Shown here one piece after another: positions 8,491 to 17,875 of a stretch of DNA of 64,000 nt. This stretch comes from Streptomyces bacillaris (GTDB taxonomy: Bacteria; Actinomycetota; Actinomycetes; Streptomycetales; Streptomycetaceae): contig NZ_CP029378.1 of assembly GCF_003268675.1 (NCBI RefSeq), forward strand, positions 992,001-1,056,000, written 5' to 3'. The translations under genes were made by a program, and so were the position numbers. Every line of letters starts with the position of its first letter. The stretch's first letter is position 1. Below the pieces are notes generated by a model. That model saw only the letters and a list, made by a program, of their open reading frames with translations, was not told the DNA's origin and did no database searches.

Positions 8491-9276
8491 GTGAGCTTGA
8501 GGATCGTTGTCTGTGTGAAGTATGTGCCCGACGCGACCGGTGACCGGCGTTTCGCCGATGACCTGACGGTGGACCGTGAGGATGTGGACGGTCTGTTGTC
8601 GGAGCTGGACGAGTACGCGGTCGAGCAGGCGTTGCAGATCGCGGACGGGGCGGACGGCGCGGAGATCACTGTGGTGACGGTGGGTCCGGAGGACGCGAAG
8701 GACGCGCTGCGCAAGGCTCTGTCGATGGGTGCGGACAAGGCGGTCCATGTCGAGGACGACGATCTGCACGGCACGGATGTGATGGGGACGTCGCTGGTGC
8801 TGGCGAAGGCGGTCGAGAAGACCGGTTACGACCTGGTGATCTGCGGGATGGCCTCGACCGACGGTGTCATGGGCGTCCTCCCGGCCCTGCTGGCGGAGCG
8901 TCTGGGTGTGCCGCAGGTGACGCTGCTGTCCGAGGTCGCGGTGAACGGCGGTGTGGTGAGCGGGCGGCGTGACGGTGACACGGCATCGGAGCAGCTCGAG
9001 GCGTCGCTGCCGGCGGTGGTGTCGGTGACCGACCAGTCCGGTGAGGCGCGTTACCCCTCGTTCAAGGGGATCATGGCGGCGAAGAAGAAGCCGGTTCAGT
9101 CGCTGGATCTGGATGATCTGGGGATCGAGGCGGACGAGGTCGGTCTGGAGGGTGCGTGGACGGCTGTGGACGAGGCGGCGGAGCGGCCGGCGCGGACGGC
9201 GGGCACGATCGTGAAGGACGAGGGTGAGGGCGGCAGGCAGCTGGCCGAGTTCCTCGCGGGCCAGAAGTTCATCTGA
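8491..9276 (+). CDS. etfB: Electron transfer flavoprotein beta subunit
   Basis: A 261-residue FixA/EtfB protein that forms a heterodimer with EtfA. It carries electrons from acyl-CoA dehydrogenases to the respiratory chain. It begins VSLRIVVCVKYVPDATG and has the AMP-binding CGMASTDG...GVLPALLAERLGVPQVTL region. The near-C-terminal signature FKGIMAAKKKPVQSL is typical of EtfB. The GTG start has GGAG about 7 bases before it. Codon use is richer in CGT, GGT and GTG than in neighbouring genes, as in well expressed genes. It is the first gene of etfBA, behind the duplicated TetR-type operator. Confidence 0.95.
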   Translation: MSLRIVVCVKYVPDATGDRRFADDLTVDREDVDGLLSELDEYAVEQALQIADGADGAEITVVTVGPEDAKDALRKALSMGADKAVHVEDDDLHGTDVMGTSLVLAKAVEKTGYDLVICGMASTDGVMGVLPALLAERLGVPQVTLLSEVAVNGGVVSGRRDGDTASEQLEASLPAVVSVTDQSGEARYPSFKGIMAAKKKPVQSLDLDDLGIEADEVGLEGAWTAVDEAAERPARTAGTIVKDEGEGGRQLAEFLAGQKFI

Positions 9277-9344
9277 GCCCCGCCCCCGGGTGATTCCCTC
9301 CCTCTCTTCTGTCTCTTCTGTCTCTGTGTCTGGAGTGCGTTGTC

Positions 9345-10307
9345 ATGGCTGATGTTCTTGTTCTGGTCGATCACGTGGACGGTGCGGTCCGCAAGCCCAC
9401 CCTGGAGCTGCTGACGCTGGCCCGCCGTATCGGTGACCCCGTCGCCGTCGCCCTGGGTGCGGGTGCCGAAGCGACCGCCGGGGTGCTGGGCGAGCACGGT
9501 GCCGTGCGGGTCCTGACGGCGGATGCCTCCGAGTTCGCGGAGTACCTCGTGGTGCCGAAGGTGGATGCCCTGCAGGCCGCGTTCGATGCGGTCTCCCCGG
9601 TGGCGGTGCTGGTGGTGTCCTCCGCGGAGGGCAAGGAGATCGCGGCGCGTCTGGCGCTGCGGATCGGGTCGGGGATCATCACCGACGCCACCGATCTGGA
9701 GGCCGGTTCCCAGGGTCCCGTCGCCACTCAGGCGGCCTTCGCCGCTTCTTTCACCACGAAGTCCCGGGTGTCGAAGGGTGTTCCGGTCATCACGGTGAAG
9801 CCGAACTCGGCTCCGGTCGAGCCGGCTGCTGCTGCGGGTGCGGTGGAGGCGCTGAACGTGTCGTTCGGTGCGGCGGCGACGGGGACGAAGGTGGTTGCGC
9901 GGACGCCGCGTGAGTCGACCGGGCGTCCGGAGCTGACCGAGGCCGCGATCGTGGTCTCGGGCGGTCGCGGGGTGAACGGGGCGGAGAACTTCCCCCTGAT
10001 CGAGGCCCTCGCGGACAGCCTGGGGGCTGCGGTGGGGGCGTCGCGTGCTGCGGTGGACGCGGGCTGGTACCCGCACACCTCCCAGGTCGGCCAGACGGGT
10101 AAGTCCGTCTCCCCGCAGCTGTACATCGCCTCCGGTATCTCGGGGGCGATCCAGCACCGGGCGGGGATGCAGACCTCGAAGACGATCGTCGCGGTCAACA
10201 AGGACCCCGAGGCCCCGATCTTCGACCTCGTCGACTACGGCGTCGTCGGCGACCTCTTCACCGTCGTGCCCCAGCTCACCGAAGAGATCAACAACCGCAA
10301 GAGCTGA
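9345..10307 (+). CDS. etfA: Electron transfer flavoprotein alpha subunit
   Basis: A 320-residue FixB/EtfA protein. The N-terminal domain is followed by the C-terminal FAD-binding domain with [20 protein letters not shown]. The ETF-alpha signature [35 protein letters not shown] is complete. It binds FAD with EtfB and takes electrons from acyl-CoA dehydrogenases such as the one at 19.8 kb. It follows etfB by 68 bases in the same unit and ends before a bidirectional hairpin. Confidence 0.95.
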   Translation: MADVLVLVDHVDGAVRKPTLELLTLARRIGDPVAVALGAGAEATAGVLGEHGAVRVLTADASEFAEYLVVPKVDALQAAFDAVSPVAVLVVSSAEGKEIAARLALRIGSGIITDATDLEAGSQGPVATQAAFAASFTTKSRVSKGVPVITVKPNSAPVEPAAAAGAVEALNVSFGAAATGTKVVARTPRESTGRPELTEAAIVVSGGRGVNGAENFPLIEALADSLGAAVGASRAAVDAGWYPHTSQVGQTGKSVSPQLYIASGISGAIQHRAGMQTSKTIVAVNKDPEAPIFDLVDYGVVGDLFTVVPQLTEEINNRKS

Positions 10308-10330
10308 CCCCCTTCCCTCCCGCTCCACCC

Positions 10331-10369
10331 CTCCGGGCCGCACGGTGAACCCCACCATGCGGCCCGGAG
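10331..10369. terminator. Bidirectional terminator between etfA and the hydroxylase gene
   Basis: A perfect 12-bp stem (CTCCGGGCCGCA paired with TGCGGCCCGGAG) surrounds a 15-base loop that itself contains GGTG/CACC. It sits in the 67-bp gap between two convergent genes. Confidence 0.65.
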
Positions 10370-10374
10370 CCGTA

Positions 10375-11763
10375 TCAGCCGCGCTCCTTCGCCGGACGGC
10401 CCGGCACCCCGCCACGGTCCCCGGCCGCGCCGAGTCCGAACGTGGTGAAGGCGGTCCGGTCCGGCAGTGGGTAAGTCTCCTTGCCCGTCAGCGTGTTGAT
10501 GATGACGGCGGAGCGCCAGGCGGCCAGGCCCAGGTCGGGGGTGCCGACCCCGTGCGTGTGCCGTTCGGCGTTCTGCACGAAGACCGATCCCTCGATCTCC
10601 GGTGCGAGGACGAGCCGTTGGCTCTCGTCGACCTGTGGACGTCCGGCACTGTCGCGGACGATGTACGGGTCCAGGGAGGCGAGCAGGGTGTCGAGCGGGC
10701 GTTCCCGGTACCCGGTGGCCAGGACCACGGCGTCCGTGGTGAGGCTGCCCCGGGCCTCCTGCTGGCCGTGTTCGACGGCGAGTCGTATGCGGCCGCCGTC
10801 CGTGAGGGAGGCGCCGGTGACCTCGATGCCGGGGGTGAGCGTGACGTCGGGCCAGTCGCCGCCGAGGCTGCGGCGGTACAGCTCGTCGTGGATGTCCCCG
10901 AGCGTGTCCCCGCTGACGCCCTTGTAGAGCTGCCACTGGCTGGGCAGCAGCCGGTCCCGGGTGGCCTGCGGGAGGCCGTGGAAGTAGCGGGTGTAGTCCG
11001 GGGTGAACTGCTCGAGGCCGATCTTGCTGTACTCCATCGGTGCGAAGGCCGGGGTACGGGCGAGCCAGGTGAGCCCCTCCGCGCCCTCGGGCCGCAACCT
11101 CAGCAGATCCAGCAGGACTTCGGCGCCCGACTGCCCCGACCCGACGACGGTGATGTGGCGGGCGGCGAGCAGCCGGTCCCGCTGGGCGAGGTAGTCGGCG
11201 GAGTGCAGGACGAGGGGTACGGGGTCGGCGGCCAGGGCCCTCAGCGGCTCGGGGACGTACGGCGCGGTGCCGACCCCGAGGGCGAGGTGCCGGGCCTGGG
11301 CGAGCCCGCCTCCCAGCGTCTCGCCGTCCGGGCCGAGCCGGGTGAAGTCGACGGCGAACGCGTCCTCCCCCGCGTCCCAGGCGATGGTGTCGACGCGGTG
11401 GCCGAAGTGGGTGGAGGGCAGTTCGGTGCTCACCCAGCGCAGGTAGTTGTCGAACTCGGAGCGGTGGATGTGGAAGCGCTCCGCGAAGTAGAACGGGAAG
11501 AGCCTGCGCCGGGTCTTGAGGTAATTCAGGTAGCACCAGGGGCTTGTGGGCTCCACCAGGCTCACCAGGTCCGCCAGGAAGGGGACTTGAAGAGTCGCTC
11601 CCTCGATGAGCAGTCCGGGGTGCCAGTGGAAGGCGGTGCGCTGCTCGTGGAAGGCGGTGCGCAGGCCGGGTACGCCGTCGGCGAGGGCGGCGAGCGAGAG
11701 GTTGAAGGGGCCTGCACCCACCCCCAGCAGGTCGAGAGGCGGTGTTCGCGGTGCGGGCGTCAT
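10375..11763 (-). CDS. L-lysine/L-ornithine/diamine N-monooxygenase (DesB/IucD family)
   Basis: A 462-residue flavin N-hydroxylase for siderophore precursors. It starts with LDLLGVGAGPFNLSLAALAD (FAD site) and continues into PFLADLVSLVEPTSPWCYLNYLK, typical of lysine/ornithine/diamine N-hydroxylases. An NADPH motif VVGSGQSGAE lies near residue 205. The ATATGY-type motif is present as VVLATGYRERPL near residue 375. The ATG at 11763 has a clear GGAGGA upstream. It follows a PLP decarboxylase by 37 bases, and both are behind an iron box. By analogy with desferrioxamine genes it likely hydroxylates cadaverine or a similar diamine; exact substrate unknown. Confidence 0.85.
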   Translation of the reverse strand: MTPAPRTPPLDLLGVGAGPFNLSLAALADGVPGLRTAFHEQRTAFHWHPGLLIEGATLQVPFLADLVSLVEPTSPWCYLNYLKTRRRLFPFYFAERFHIHRSEFDNYLRWVSTELPSTHFGHRVDTIAWDAGEDAFAVDFTRLGPDGETLGGGLAQARHLALGVGTAPYVPEPLRALAADPVPLVLHSADYLAQRDRLLAARHITVVGSGQSGAEVLLDLLRLRPEGAEGLTWLARTPAFAPMEYSKIGLEQFTPDYTRYFHGLPQATRDRLLPSQWQLYKGVSGDTLGDIHDELYRRSLGGDWPDVTLTPGIEVTGASLTDGGRIRLAVEHGQQEARGSLTTDAVVLATGYRERPLDTLLASLDPYIVRDSAGRPQVDESQRLVLAPEIEGSVFVQNAERHTHGVGTPDLGLAAWRSAVIINTLTGKETYPLPDRTAFTTFGLGAAGDRGGVPGRPAKERG

Positions 11764-11800
11764 GCGGTTCCTCCAACGGATTTCGTGCGCGTCGGCAACG

Positions 11801-13357
11801 TCATGGCGACAGCCTTTCCTCGGCGGGGGCGGCGGTATCGCCTCCACCGCCTTCGCTGTGGTCATCGCCGCCGTCTCCTTCTCCGCTCGCCGCCCGTTCC
11901 GCCGCCTCCGCCACGAGATCGAGCAGCGGCAGCAGGTCGGCCGTCGCCGCGACGGGGTGCAGGAGCGTGGCCTTGAGCCAGAGCCGGTGGTGTCCGTCAC
12001 CGTCCTCGGCCACCGCCCGCCCCAGGACTGCCCGGCCGTCCAGGAGCAGGGTGCGACGGACCTCCGCGACGACGGCGTCCCCGGCCTCCGGTCCCAGTGC
12101 GTCGGCCACGACCGGCCGGAACAGCACGGTGCTGATCCCGATCGGGCCCGGCCGACGGCGCAGTGCGGGCCGGGCGTCGACGGCCCGGCCGAACTCCTCC
12201 GCCGTACGTACGCAGTGCTCGACCAGTTCGCTCAGTCCACGGCGGCCGAGCGCCCGGAAAGTGGCCGCGATCTTCAGCGCGTCGGGGCGCCGGGTCGTGC
12301 GGATCGAGCGGCCGAGCAGGTCGGGCAGCCCGGCCTCGGTGTCGTCGTCGGCGTTGAGGTAGTCGGTGCGCAGGGAGAGCGGGGCGAGCAGGGCGGTGTC
12401 CGCGACGGCCAGCACTCCGGCGGCGACCGGCTGCCAGCCGAGCTTGTGCAGGTCGAACGTTACGGAGACGGCGCGGTCGAGCCCCTTGAGCAGGGGCGCC
12501 AGGCGCTCGCTGAAGAGGAGAGGCCCGCCGTATGCCGCGTCGACGTGGAGTTCGGCTCCGTACCGCTCCGCGATGTCCGCGATCTCGGGGAGCGGGTCGA
12601 TCCGGCCTTCGTCGGTGGTCCCGGCGGTGGCGACGACCAGGGCCGGCGCGCCGTCGAGTGCGGCCAGGGTGCGGTCGAGGGCAGCGGGGTCGATGCGGCC
12701 GTCGGTGCAGGGGACGACGACCGGGGCGGGGAGGCCGAGCATCCAGGCGGCCCGGTGGACGCTGTGGTGGGCGTTGGCGCCGGTCATCACGCGGAGGGGG
12801 CCGGGCGCGGCCCGTTCGCGGGCGAGGAGCAGGGCGACCAGGTTGGATTCGGTGCCGCCGCTGGTGATGAGGGCGTCGGGGGCGGGGGCGTCCGGGTGGA
12901 CGAGCCGGGCCAGGGCGGCGGTGGTCAGCTCCTCGATCACCCCGGCGGCGGGCGCCTGGTCCCAGGAGTCCATCGAGGGGTTGAGGGCTGCCCCGGCCAC
13001 CTCCGCCGCGACCGCCACGGCGAGGGGCGGGCAGTGCAGATGGGCGACGCAGGCGGGGTCGGCCGGGTCGGCGGCGCCCTCGGCCACCGCCCGTACGAGA
13101 TCCGCGAGGGCCGCCTCGGCGCCGACGCCCTCCTCCGGCAGCACCGGGTCGCACAGGGCGGCGGTCCGCCGGGCCACGGCATCCGGACCTCCGGCGGGCA
13201 GGGGCCCGCCCCGGGCGCGGGCGGCGGTCTCCAGCGTGTCCAGGACGACCGAGGTCAGGGCGCGCAGCCGGCCGGGCCCGTCGGCGCCGCCTGCGAGGAG
13301 GTCTCCCGTACCGCCGCGCTCCAGGGGGAATTGGGCGGGGCCCTGAGCACGCTCCAT
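11801..13357 (-). CDS. PLP-dependent group II decarboxylase (DesA-like)
   Basis: A 518-residue fold-type I PLP decarboxylase of the DesA/glutamate/diaminobutyrate decarboxylase group. Visible features are SGGTESNLVALLLAR, the cofactor-stacking histidine in GANAHHSVHRAAW, the aspartate in HVDAAYGGPLLF and the lysine Schiff-base motif TFDLHKLGWQP. The C-terminus is acidic and Gly-rich (low complexity). The start is the ATG at 13357 because GAAGGG lies 7 bases upstream. A farther GTG at 13390 has no ribosome site. It probably makes cadaverine or another diamine for the downstream hydroxylase under iron starvation. Confidence 0.85.
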   Translation of the reverse strand: MERAQGPAQFPLERGGTGDLLAGGADGPGRLRALTSVVLDTLETAARARGGPLPAGGPDAVARRTAALCDPVLPEEGVGAEAALADLVRAVAEGAADPADPACVAHLHCPPLAVAVAAEVAGAALNPSMDSWDQAPAAGVIEELTTAALARLVHPDAPAPDALITSGGTESNLVALLLARERAAPGPLRVMTGANAHHSVHRAAWMLGLPAPVVVPCTDGRIDPAALDRTLAALDGAPALVVATAGTTDEGRIDPLPEIADIAERYGAELHVDAAYGGPLLFSERLAPLLKGLDRAVSVTFDLHKLGWQPVAAGVLAVADTALLAPLSLRTDYLNADDDTEAGLPDLLGRSIRTTRRPDALKIAATFRALGRRGLSELVEHCVRTAEEFGRAVDARPALRRRPGPIGISTVLFRPVVADALGPEAGDAVVAEVRRTLLLDGRAVLGRAVAEDGDGHHRLWLKATLLHPVAATADLLPLLDLVAEAAERAASGEGDGGDDHSEGGGGDTAAPAEERLSP

Positions 13358-13403
13358 GGCGAAGCCCTTCGATCGGAGTGCAAGATCCACAACCGGGATT
13401 CGC

Positions 13404-13422
13404 TGGTTAGGCTAACCTAACT
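13404..13422 (-). promoter_or_regulatory. Iron box (DmdR/DtxR-type operator)
   Basis: The 19-bp sequence here contains GGTTAGGCTAACCTAA, which matches the actinobacterial iron box TTAGGTTAGGCTAACCTAA very well. It lies about 50 bases before the decarboxylase start, where a DtxR-family repressor loaded with Fe2+ would block transcription. This fits iron-controlled siderophore-precursor synthesis. Confidence 0.85.
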
Positions 13423-13485
13423 CCCCCGTCGGGGAAGAATGCACTCCGGCCACCCGCCCCGACCGGCCGGGCTTCCGAACGAGCG

Positions 13486-13509
13486 TGCCCCCGACCGAAG
13501 TCGGGGGCA
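13486..13509 (-). terminator. Terminator after metE
   Basis: A perfect 10-bp stem (TGCCCCCGAC with GTCGGGGGCA) closes a 4-base loop, 64 bases beyond the metE stop. It separates metE from the iron-box promoter of the decarboxylase. Confidence 0.65.
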
Positions 13510-13572
13510 GCGGGTCTCAAGTGCGGTGACCCGGTACGGAAACGGCGGTGGCCGCTCCCGCACCGGGGCGGA

Positions 13573-15897
13573 TCATGCCGCGTCGGTGGGCAGCTCCGCG
13601 CGGATCTCCCGCGCGGCGGCGACCAGGTTCTCCAGGGAGGCCCGGGTCTCGGGCCAGCCGCGGGTCTTCAGGCCGCAGTCGGGGTTCACCCACAGCCGCT
13701 CAGCCGGGATGGCCTCAAGCCCCTTGCGCAGCAGGGCCGCCGCTTCCTCGGTGCTCGGGATGCGCGGGGAGTGGATGTCGTAGACGCCGGGTCCGGCCTC
13801 GCGCGGGTAGCCATGGGCGGCCAGTTCGCGGGCGACCTGCATGTGGGAGCGGGCGGCCTCCAGGCTGATGACGTCGGCGTCGAGGTCGTCGATGGCCTGG
13901 ACGATGTCACCGAACTCGGCGTAGCACATGTGGGTGTGGATCTGGGTGTCCGGCCGCACCCCGGAGGTGGCGAGGCGGAAGGACTCGGTCGCCCACTCCA
14001 GGTACGCGGCGTGCCCGGCGGCGCGCAGGGGCAGCGTCTCGCGCAGTGCGGGCTCGTCGACCTGGATCACCGAAGTACCGTTCGTCTCCAGGTCGTTGAC
14101 CTCGTCGCGCAGGGCGAGGGCGACCTGGCGGGCGGTCTCGCCGAGCGGCTGGTCGTCGCGGACGAAGGACCAGGCGAGCATGGTGACCGGCCCGGTGAGC
14201 ATGCCCTTGACCGGGCGCTCGGTGAGCGACTGCGCGTACGCCGTCCAGCGCACGGTCATCGGCTCGGGGCGCGAGATGTCCCCGGCGAGGACCGGCGGGC
14301 GGACGTAGCGGGTGCCGTACGACTGGACCCAGCCGTGCTGGGTGGCGAGGTAGCCGGTGAGCTGCTCCGCGAAGTACTGCACCATGTCGTTGCGTTCGGG
14401 CTCGCCGTGGACCAGGACGTCGATCCCGGCCTTCTCCTGGAAGGAGAGGACCTCGCGGATCTCGTCCTTGATGCGCTCCTCGTACCCGGCCCCGTCGATC
14501 CGGCCGGCCCGCAGGTCGGCGCGGGCGGTGCGGAGTTCGGTGGTCTGCGGGAACGAGCCGATGGTGGTGGTCGGCAGCAGCGGCAGCCCCAGGTGGGCGC
14601 GCTGGGCGACGGTCCGCTCGGCGTACGGCTGGGAGCGGCGGCCGTCGGCGTCGGTGATGGCCGCCGTACGGGCCCGGACGGCCGGGTCGCGGGTGATGGG
14701 GGCGTCGGCGCGGGAGGCCAGGTCGGCCCGGTTGGCGGCGAGTTCGGCGGCGATGGCCTCGGTGCCCTGGGAGAGCCCCTTGGCCAGGGTGACGATCTCG
14801 GTGGTCTTCTGCCGGGCGAAGGCCAGCCAGCGCAGCACCTGCGGGTCGATGTCCTGCTCGGCCGTGGCGTCCAGCGGGACGTGCAGGAGGGAGGAGGAGG
14901 CCGAGACGTCGACGTGGTCCGCGAGGCCGAGGAGCGTGCCGAGGGTGGCGAGCGACTTCTCGTAGTCGTTGATCCAGATGTTGCGGCCGTTGACGACGCC
15001 CGCGACCAGCCGCTTGCCGGGCAGTCCGCCGGCCGCCGCGAGGTCGTCGAGGTTGGCGGCGCCGGACTCGGTGAAGTCCAGCGCGATCCCCTCGACCGGG
15101 GACTTGGCCAGGACGGGCAGGGCCTCCCCGAGCCGCCCGAAGTAGGAGGCGACCAGCAGCTTCGGCCGGTCGGCCAGGGAGCCCAGCTCGCGGTAGGCGC
15201 GGGCGGTGGCGTTCAGCTCGGCCGGGGTGCGGTCCTGGACGAGGGCGGGCTCGTCCAGCTGCACCCACTCGGCGCCCGCGGCCCGCAGGTCCGCGAGGAC
15301 CTCGGCGTACACGGGCAGCACCCGGTCCAGCAGGGTCAGCGGCTCGAAGTCGGCGGCGACGCCGGGGGCCGCCTTGGCGAGCAGGAGGTAGGTGACGGGG
15401 CCGACCAGGACCGGGCGCGGGGTGTGGCCGAGCGCCAGGGCCTCCTTGAACTCCTCGACCTGCTTGGCGGAGTCGGCGGTGAACACCGTGTCCGGGCCCA
15501 ACTCGGGTACCAGGTAGTGGTAGTTGGTGTCGAACCACTTGGTCATCTCCAGCGGCGCCACGTCCTGGGTGCCGCGGGCCATGGCGAAGTAGCCGTCGAG
15601 GGCGTCCGCGTCGACCGCCGCGCGGTGCCGCTCGGGGACAGCGCCGACCATGACACTGGTGTCCAGGACGTGGTCGTAGTACGAGAAATCACCGGTCGGC
15701 ACTTCGTGGACGCCGGCCTCGGCGAGCTGCTGCCAGGTGCCCCGGCGCAGTTCGGCGGCGGTCTGCCGGAGGGTGTCCGCGTCGACGCGGCCCTTCCAGT
15801 AGCCCTCGATGGCCTTCTTCAGTTCACGGTTCTGACCCTGGCGGGGGTAGCCGTACACGGTGGCCCGTGCTGCCGCGGCTGCGGGCTTCGCTGTCAC
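13573..15897 (-). CDS. metE: Cobalamin-independent methionine synthase
   Basis: A 774-residue enzyme that transfers the methyl group of 5-methyltetrahydropteroyltri-glutamate to homocysteine without B12. It opens [34 protein letters not shown]. It has both barrel domains and the zinc ligands of the C-terminal half: HTHMCYAEF (His and Cys) and NPDCGLKTR (Cys). The GTG at 15897 is chosen because AAGGAG lies 6 bases before it; the upstream ATG at 15918 lacks this. The gene lies behind a cobalamin riboswitch and is expected to be shut off when B12 is plentiful and the B12-dependent MetH can work. It is monocistronic. Confidence 0.96.
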   Translation of the reverse strand: MTAKPAAAAARATVYGYPRQGQNRELKKAIEGYWKGRVDADTLRQTAAELRRGTWQQLAEAGVHEVPTGDFSYYDHVLDTSVMVGAVPERHRAAVDADALDGYFAMARGTQDVAPLEMTKWFDTNYHYLVPELGPDTVFTADSAKQVEEFKEALALGHTPRPVLVGPVTYLLLAKAAPGVAADFEPLTLLDRVLPVYAEVLADLRAAGAEWVQLDEPALVQDRTPAELNATARAYRELGSLADRPKLLVASYFGRLGEALPVLAKSPVEGIALDFTESGAANLDDLAAAGGLPGKRLVAGVVNGRNIWINDYEKSLATLGTLLGLADHVDVSASSSLLHVPLDATAEQDIDPQVLRWLAFARQKTTEIVTLAKGLSQGTEAIAAELAANRADLASRADAPITRDPAVRARTAAITDADGRRSQPYAERTVAQRAHLGLPLLPTTTIGSFPQTTELRTARADLRAGRIDGAGYEERIKDEIREVLSFQEKAGIDVLVHGEPERNDMVQYFAEQLTGYLATQHGWVQSYGTRYVRPPVLAGDISRPEPMTVRWTAYAQSLTERPVKGMLTGPVTMLAWSFVRDDQPLGETARQVALALRDEVNDLETNGTSVIQVDEPALRETLPLRAAGHAAYLEWATESFRLATSGVRPDTQIHTHMCYAEFGDIVQAIDDLDADVISLEAARSHMQVARELAAHGYPREAGPGVYDIHSPRIPSTEEAAALLRKGLEAIPAERLWVNPDCGLKTRGWPETRASLENLVAAAREIRAELPTDAA

Positions 15898-16075
15898 GTG
15901 ACTCTCCTTCGCGAGCATGTCTCCAGCTGTTCCCGGAACGGAACGCGGACGCGAAGGAGTGACGGATCGGGCGGAAACACGACACGCTGACCGTGTCCGT
16001 CCACCCGACGGTTACGCCGACCCGCCCACGAGGTCACCGGGAACTCCGCACACGAACGGTCGCGTGCGGGCAACG

Positions 16076-16272
16076 GGCAGGTCTTCGGACTCGCGGGCAC
16101 GTCTGCCGGGGGCAGACACCTAGTGGCCGTCGCTTCCCAGACCCGTCCGGGTCCAGTGCGTATGACGGCGGTCGTTCCCGCTCACCGCTGCGGGGCAGTC
16201 CCGGATTCCCACCGGGTTCCCTCTTACGACGCTCCCGTCCGGCTGACGGGGCGAACCAGCTGCACCGGTCAC
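16076..16272 (-). promoter_or_regulatory. Cobalamin riboswitch upstream of metE
   Basis: Read on the minus strand this has the B12-riboswitch core: AGAGGGAACCCGGTG, then GAATCCGGGACTGCCCCGCAG and an internal CACTGG. The conserved TCTGGGAAG and GCCACT elements follow, and the closing GCGAGTCCGAAGACCTGCC ends the aptamer. About 180 bases of leader lie between aptamer and metE; they include a CCGCAC/GTGCGG hairpin (about 16045-16072) that may serve as expression platform. Bases 16273-16548, between the riboswitch and the next plus-strand gene, hold only promoter-like sequence (CATATCAC on the minus strand) and no gene that I can support. Confidence 0.9.
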
Positions 16273-16548
16273 CCTAAGCGGACGACCGCCGGGCGCACAC
16301 CGTTGTTCACACTTCGGACGGTGATATGAGACACGGACTCCGTACGGAGGGCGCCCGGCGGCTTCGGACGGCCCGGATTCCGCTCCTCTTCGCCCGTTCG
16401 CTGACTTCCGGTCAGCTCGTGGTGGCACGGTGACACAGATGTAACCGAATGGCGTAGGCGAGGCGGAACCACAGAGCGTCACAGGCCGTTCTTCTTGCCA
16501 ATACACGGCCGCCGACCCGCGGCGGCGAGGAGAGAAGGGGAGCGCTGT

Positions 16549-16746
16549 ATGAAGAAGACAGTCGGCTGGGCCCAGGACGGCGACGGCTGGACGATCACGG
16601 TGAACGGCACGCAGTACCGGGCCGTGGAGCGCGCCACCGACGGGCGCGTGGACAACTATCTGGTGCGGGGCAACGACCTGAGCGCCGAGTGCCCGAGCCT
16701 CGGCCATGGGCTCGGCCTGATCCGGGCGCACGAGTCCCGGAGCTGA
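16549..16746 (+). CDS. Small hypothetical protein
   Basis: A 65-residue soluble protein beginning MKKTVGWAQDGDGW. It has no signal peptide, membrane segment or known motif that I recognise. The ATG at 16549 is preferred over an in-frame ATG at 16495 because AGAAGGGGAG sits just before it. It faces away from metE and converges on cobF. Function unknown. Confidence 0.6.
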   Translation: MKKTVGWAQDGDGWTITVNGTQYRAVERATDGRVDNYLVRGNDLSAECPSLGHGLGLIRAHESRS

Positions 16747-16768
16747 CCCCGGCAGGGCCCGACGACGA

Positions 16769-16859
16769 GGTGCGGCGCCGCCGCCCGCGCCTCGCCCGGC
16801 CCGCCACCCCTTGTCCGGGCCCCCGCCCACGGGCCGGGGCCCATCAGCGGCGCCGCACC
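16769..16859. terminator. Nested bidirectional hairpin between small gene and cobF
   Basis: A perfect 13-bp inverted repeat (GGTGCGGCGCCGC at 16769-16781 with its complement at 16847-16859) encloses a second hairpin (GGGCCCC with GGGGCCC, about 16817-16842). It lies between two convergent genes. Confidence 0.55.
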
Positions 16860-16890
16860 ACCCGACGCCTCCGGGATGCCGAGGCGCCCC

Positions 16891-17694
16891 TCAGCCCCTC
16901 GCGCCGCCCGGCGTCCCCGGCCCCTGCCGCAGCAGGTACGTGTCCATGATCCAGCCGTGCCGTTCGCGGGCCTCGGCGCGGACCCGGCTGATCCGGTCCG
17001 CGACCTCGTCGAGCGGGCCGGAGACCAGGAGTTCGTCCGGGGTGCCGATGTAGGCGCCCCAGTAGATCCAGAGCCCCCGGCCCGTCAGATGGGTGAAGCT
17101 CTCGTGGCCGTCGAGCATCACCACGATGTCGCCGTCGTCGTCCGGGAACCCCTCCGCGAGCCGTCGGCCGGGGGTGATGTGGATCGGGCGGCCGACCTGG
17201 TTCAGGGACGTACGGTGGCGGGCGGCGAGGGCGGAGACGCTGCTGATGCCGGGAATCACCTCATGGCCGAATTCCACCGTTCCCCGGTCCTGGATGTCCT
17301 CCAGGATCGCCAGGGTGCTGTCGTACAGGGACGGGTCGCCCCAGACCAGGAACGCCCCGCACTCCCCCGGTGCCAGCTCCTCGATGATCAGGCGTTCGCA
17401 GATGTCGGCGCGGCGGTGGCGCCAGTCGTGGACCGCCGAGGTGTAGCGCCCCCGGTCGTCCTGGGTGCGGTCCCGCCAGGGGTCCTCGGCCTCGACGACC
17501 CGGTAGGGGCCGGTGAGGTGTTCGGCCAGGATGTCCCGTCGCAGCCGGGTGAGGGACTCCTTCTCACGGCCCTTGCCGAGCACGAAGAAGACCTGCGCCC
17601 GGCGCATCGCCTTGATCGCGGCGAGGGTCAGGTGGTCGGGGTCGCCGGCGCCCATGCCGATGACGAGGATGTGGCGTGGTGGTGCGTCGCTCAT
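16891..17694 (-). CDS. cobF: Precorrin-6A synthase (deacetylating)
   Basis: A 267-residue SAM-dependent tetrapyrrole methyltransferase of aerobic cobalamin synthesis. It methylates precorrin-5 at C-1 with release of acetate. Sequence signs are HILVIGMGAGDPDHLTLAAIKAM, the GDPSLYDS motif in FLVWGDPSLYDSTL, and the IPGISSVSALAARH segment that packs around SAM. The ATG at 17694 is natural. It stands alone, not in a cob cluster, between two riboswitches; neither lies on its own strand ahead of it. The rest of the corrin pathway must be elsewhere. Confidence 0.9.
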   Translation of the reverse strand: MSDAPPRHILVIGMGAGDPDHLTLAAIKAMRRAQVFFVLGKGREKESLTRLRRDILAEHLTGPYRVVEAEDPWRDRTQDDRGRYTSAVHDWRHRRADICERLIIEELAPGECGAFLVWGDPSLYDSTLAILEDIQDRGTVEFGHEVIPGISSVSALAARHRTSLNQVGRPIHITPGRRLAEGFPDDDGDIVVMLDGHESFTHLTGRGLWIYWGAYIGTPDELLVSGPLDEVADRISRVRAEARERHGWIMDTYLLRQGPGTPGGARG

Positions 17695-17828
17695 GTCGGC
17701 CGATCATGCCAGGACGGGCCGGCCGGGCCGGGCAGGGGGCGAGGCGGCCACCGCACCGACCAGCACAGGCAGGCCCCCGGCCGGGGCAAGGGGCAAGGGC
17801 GCGCATGTCGGAGCGAGGCGGGGTGGAC

Positions 17829-17851
17829 TTACTAGGACGTCCAACTATATG
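17829..17851 (+). promoter_or_regulatory. Promoter with GGACGTCC palindrome ahead of the second riboswitch
   Basis: The palindrome GGACGTCC (17835-17842), in the context CTAGGACGTCCAAC, is followed at once by a TATAT stretch (17846-17850) that could be a -10 box. Transcription from here would begin near 17858 and run through the cobalamin aptamer into mmsA. The regulator is unknown. Confidence 0.45.
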
Positions 17852-17875
17852 TTCGTGAGCAGAGGGGCGACCGGC

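Noticed and set aside
8340-8774. N-terminal extension of the TetR protein to 396 codons
   Set aside because: It would run through the operator region and be antisense to etfB; the HTH begins right after ATG 8339.
13771-15990. Long open frame (about 739 codons) on the strand opposite metE
   Set aside because: It is antisense to a well-supported enzyme and rich in Gly/Val/Arg, as high-GC shadow frames are; no family match or ribosome site.
16120-16830. Open frames across the metE riboswitch (for example 236 codons on the minus strand)
   Set aside because: They cover conserved riboswitch RNA and have no coding character.
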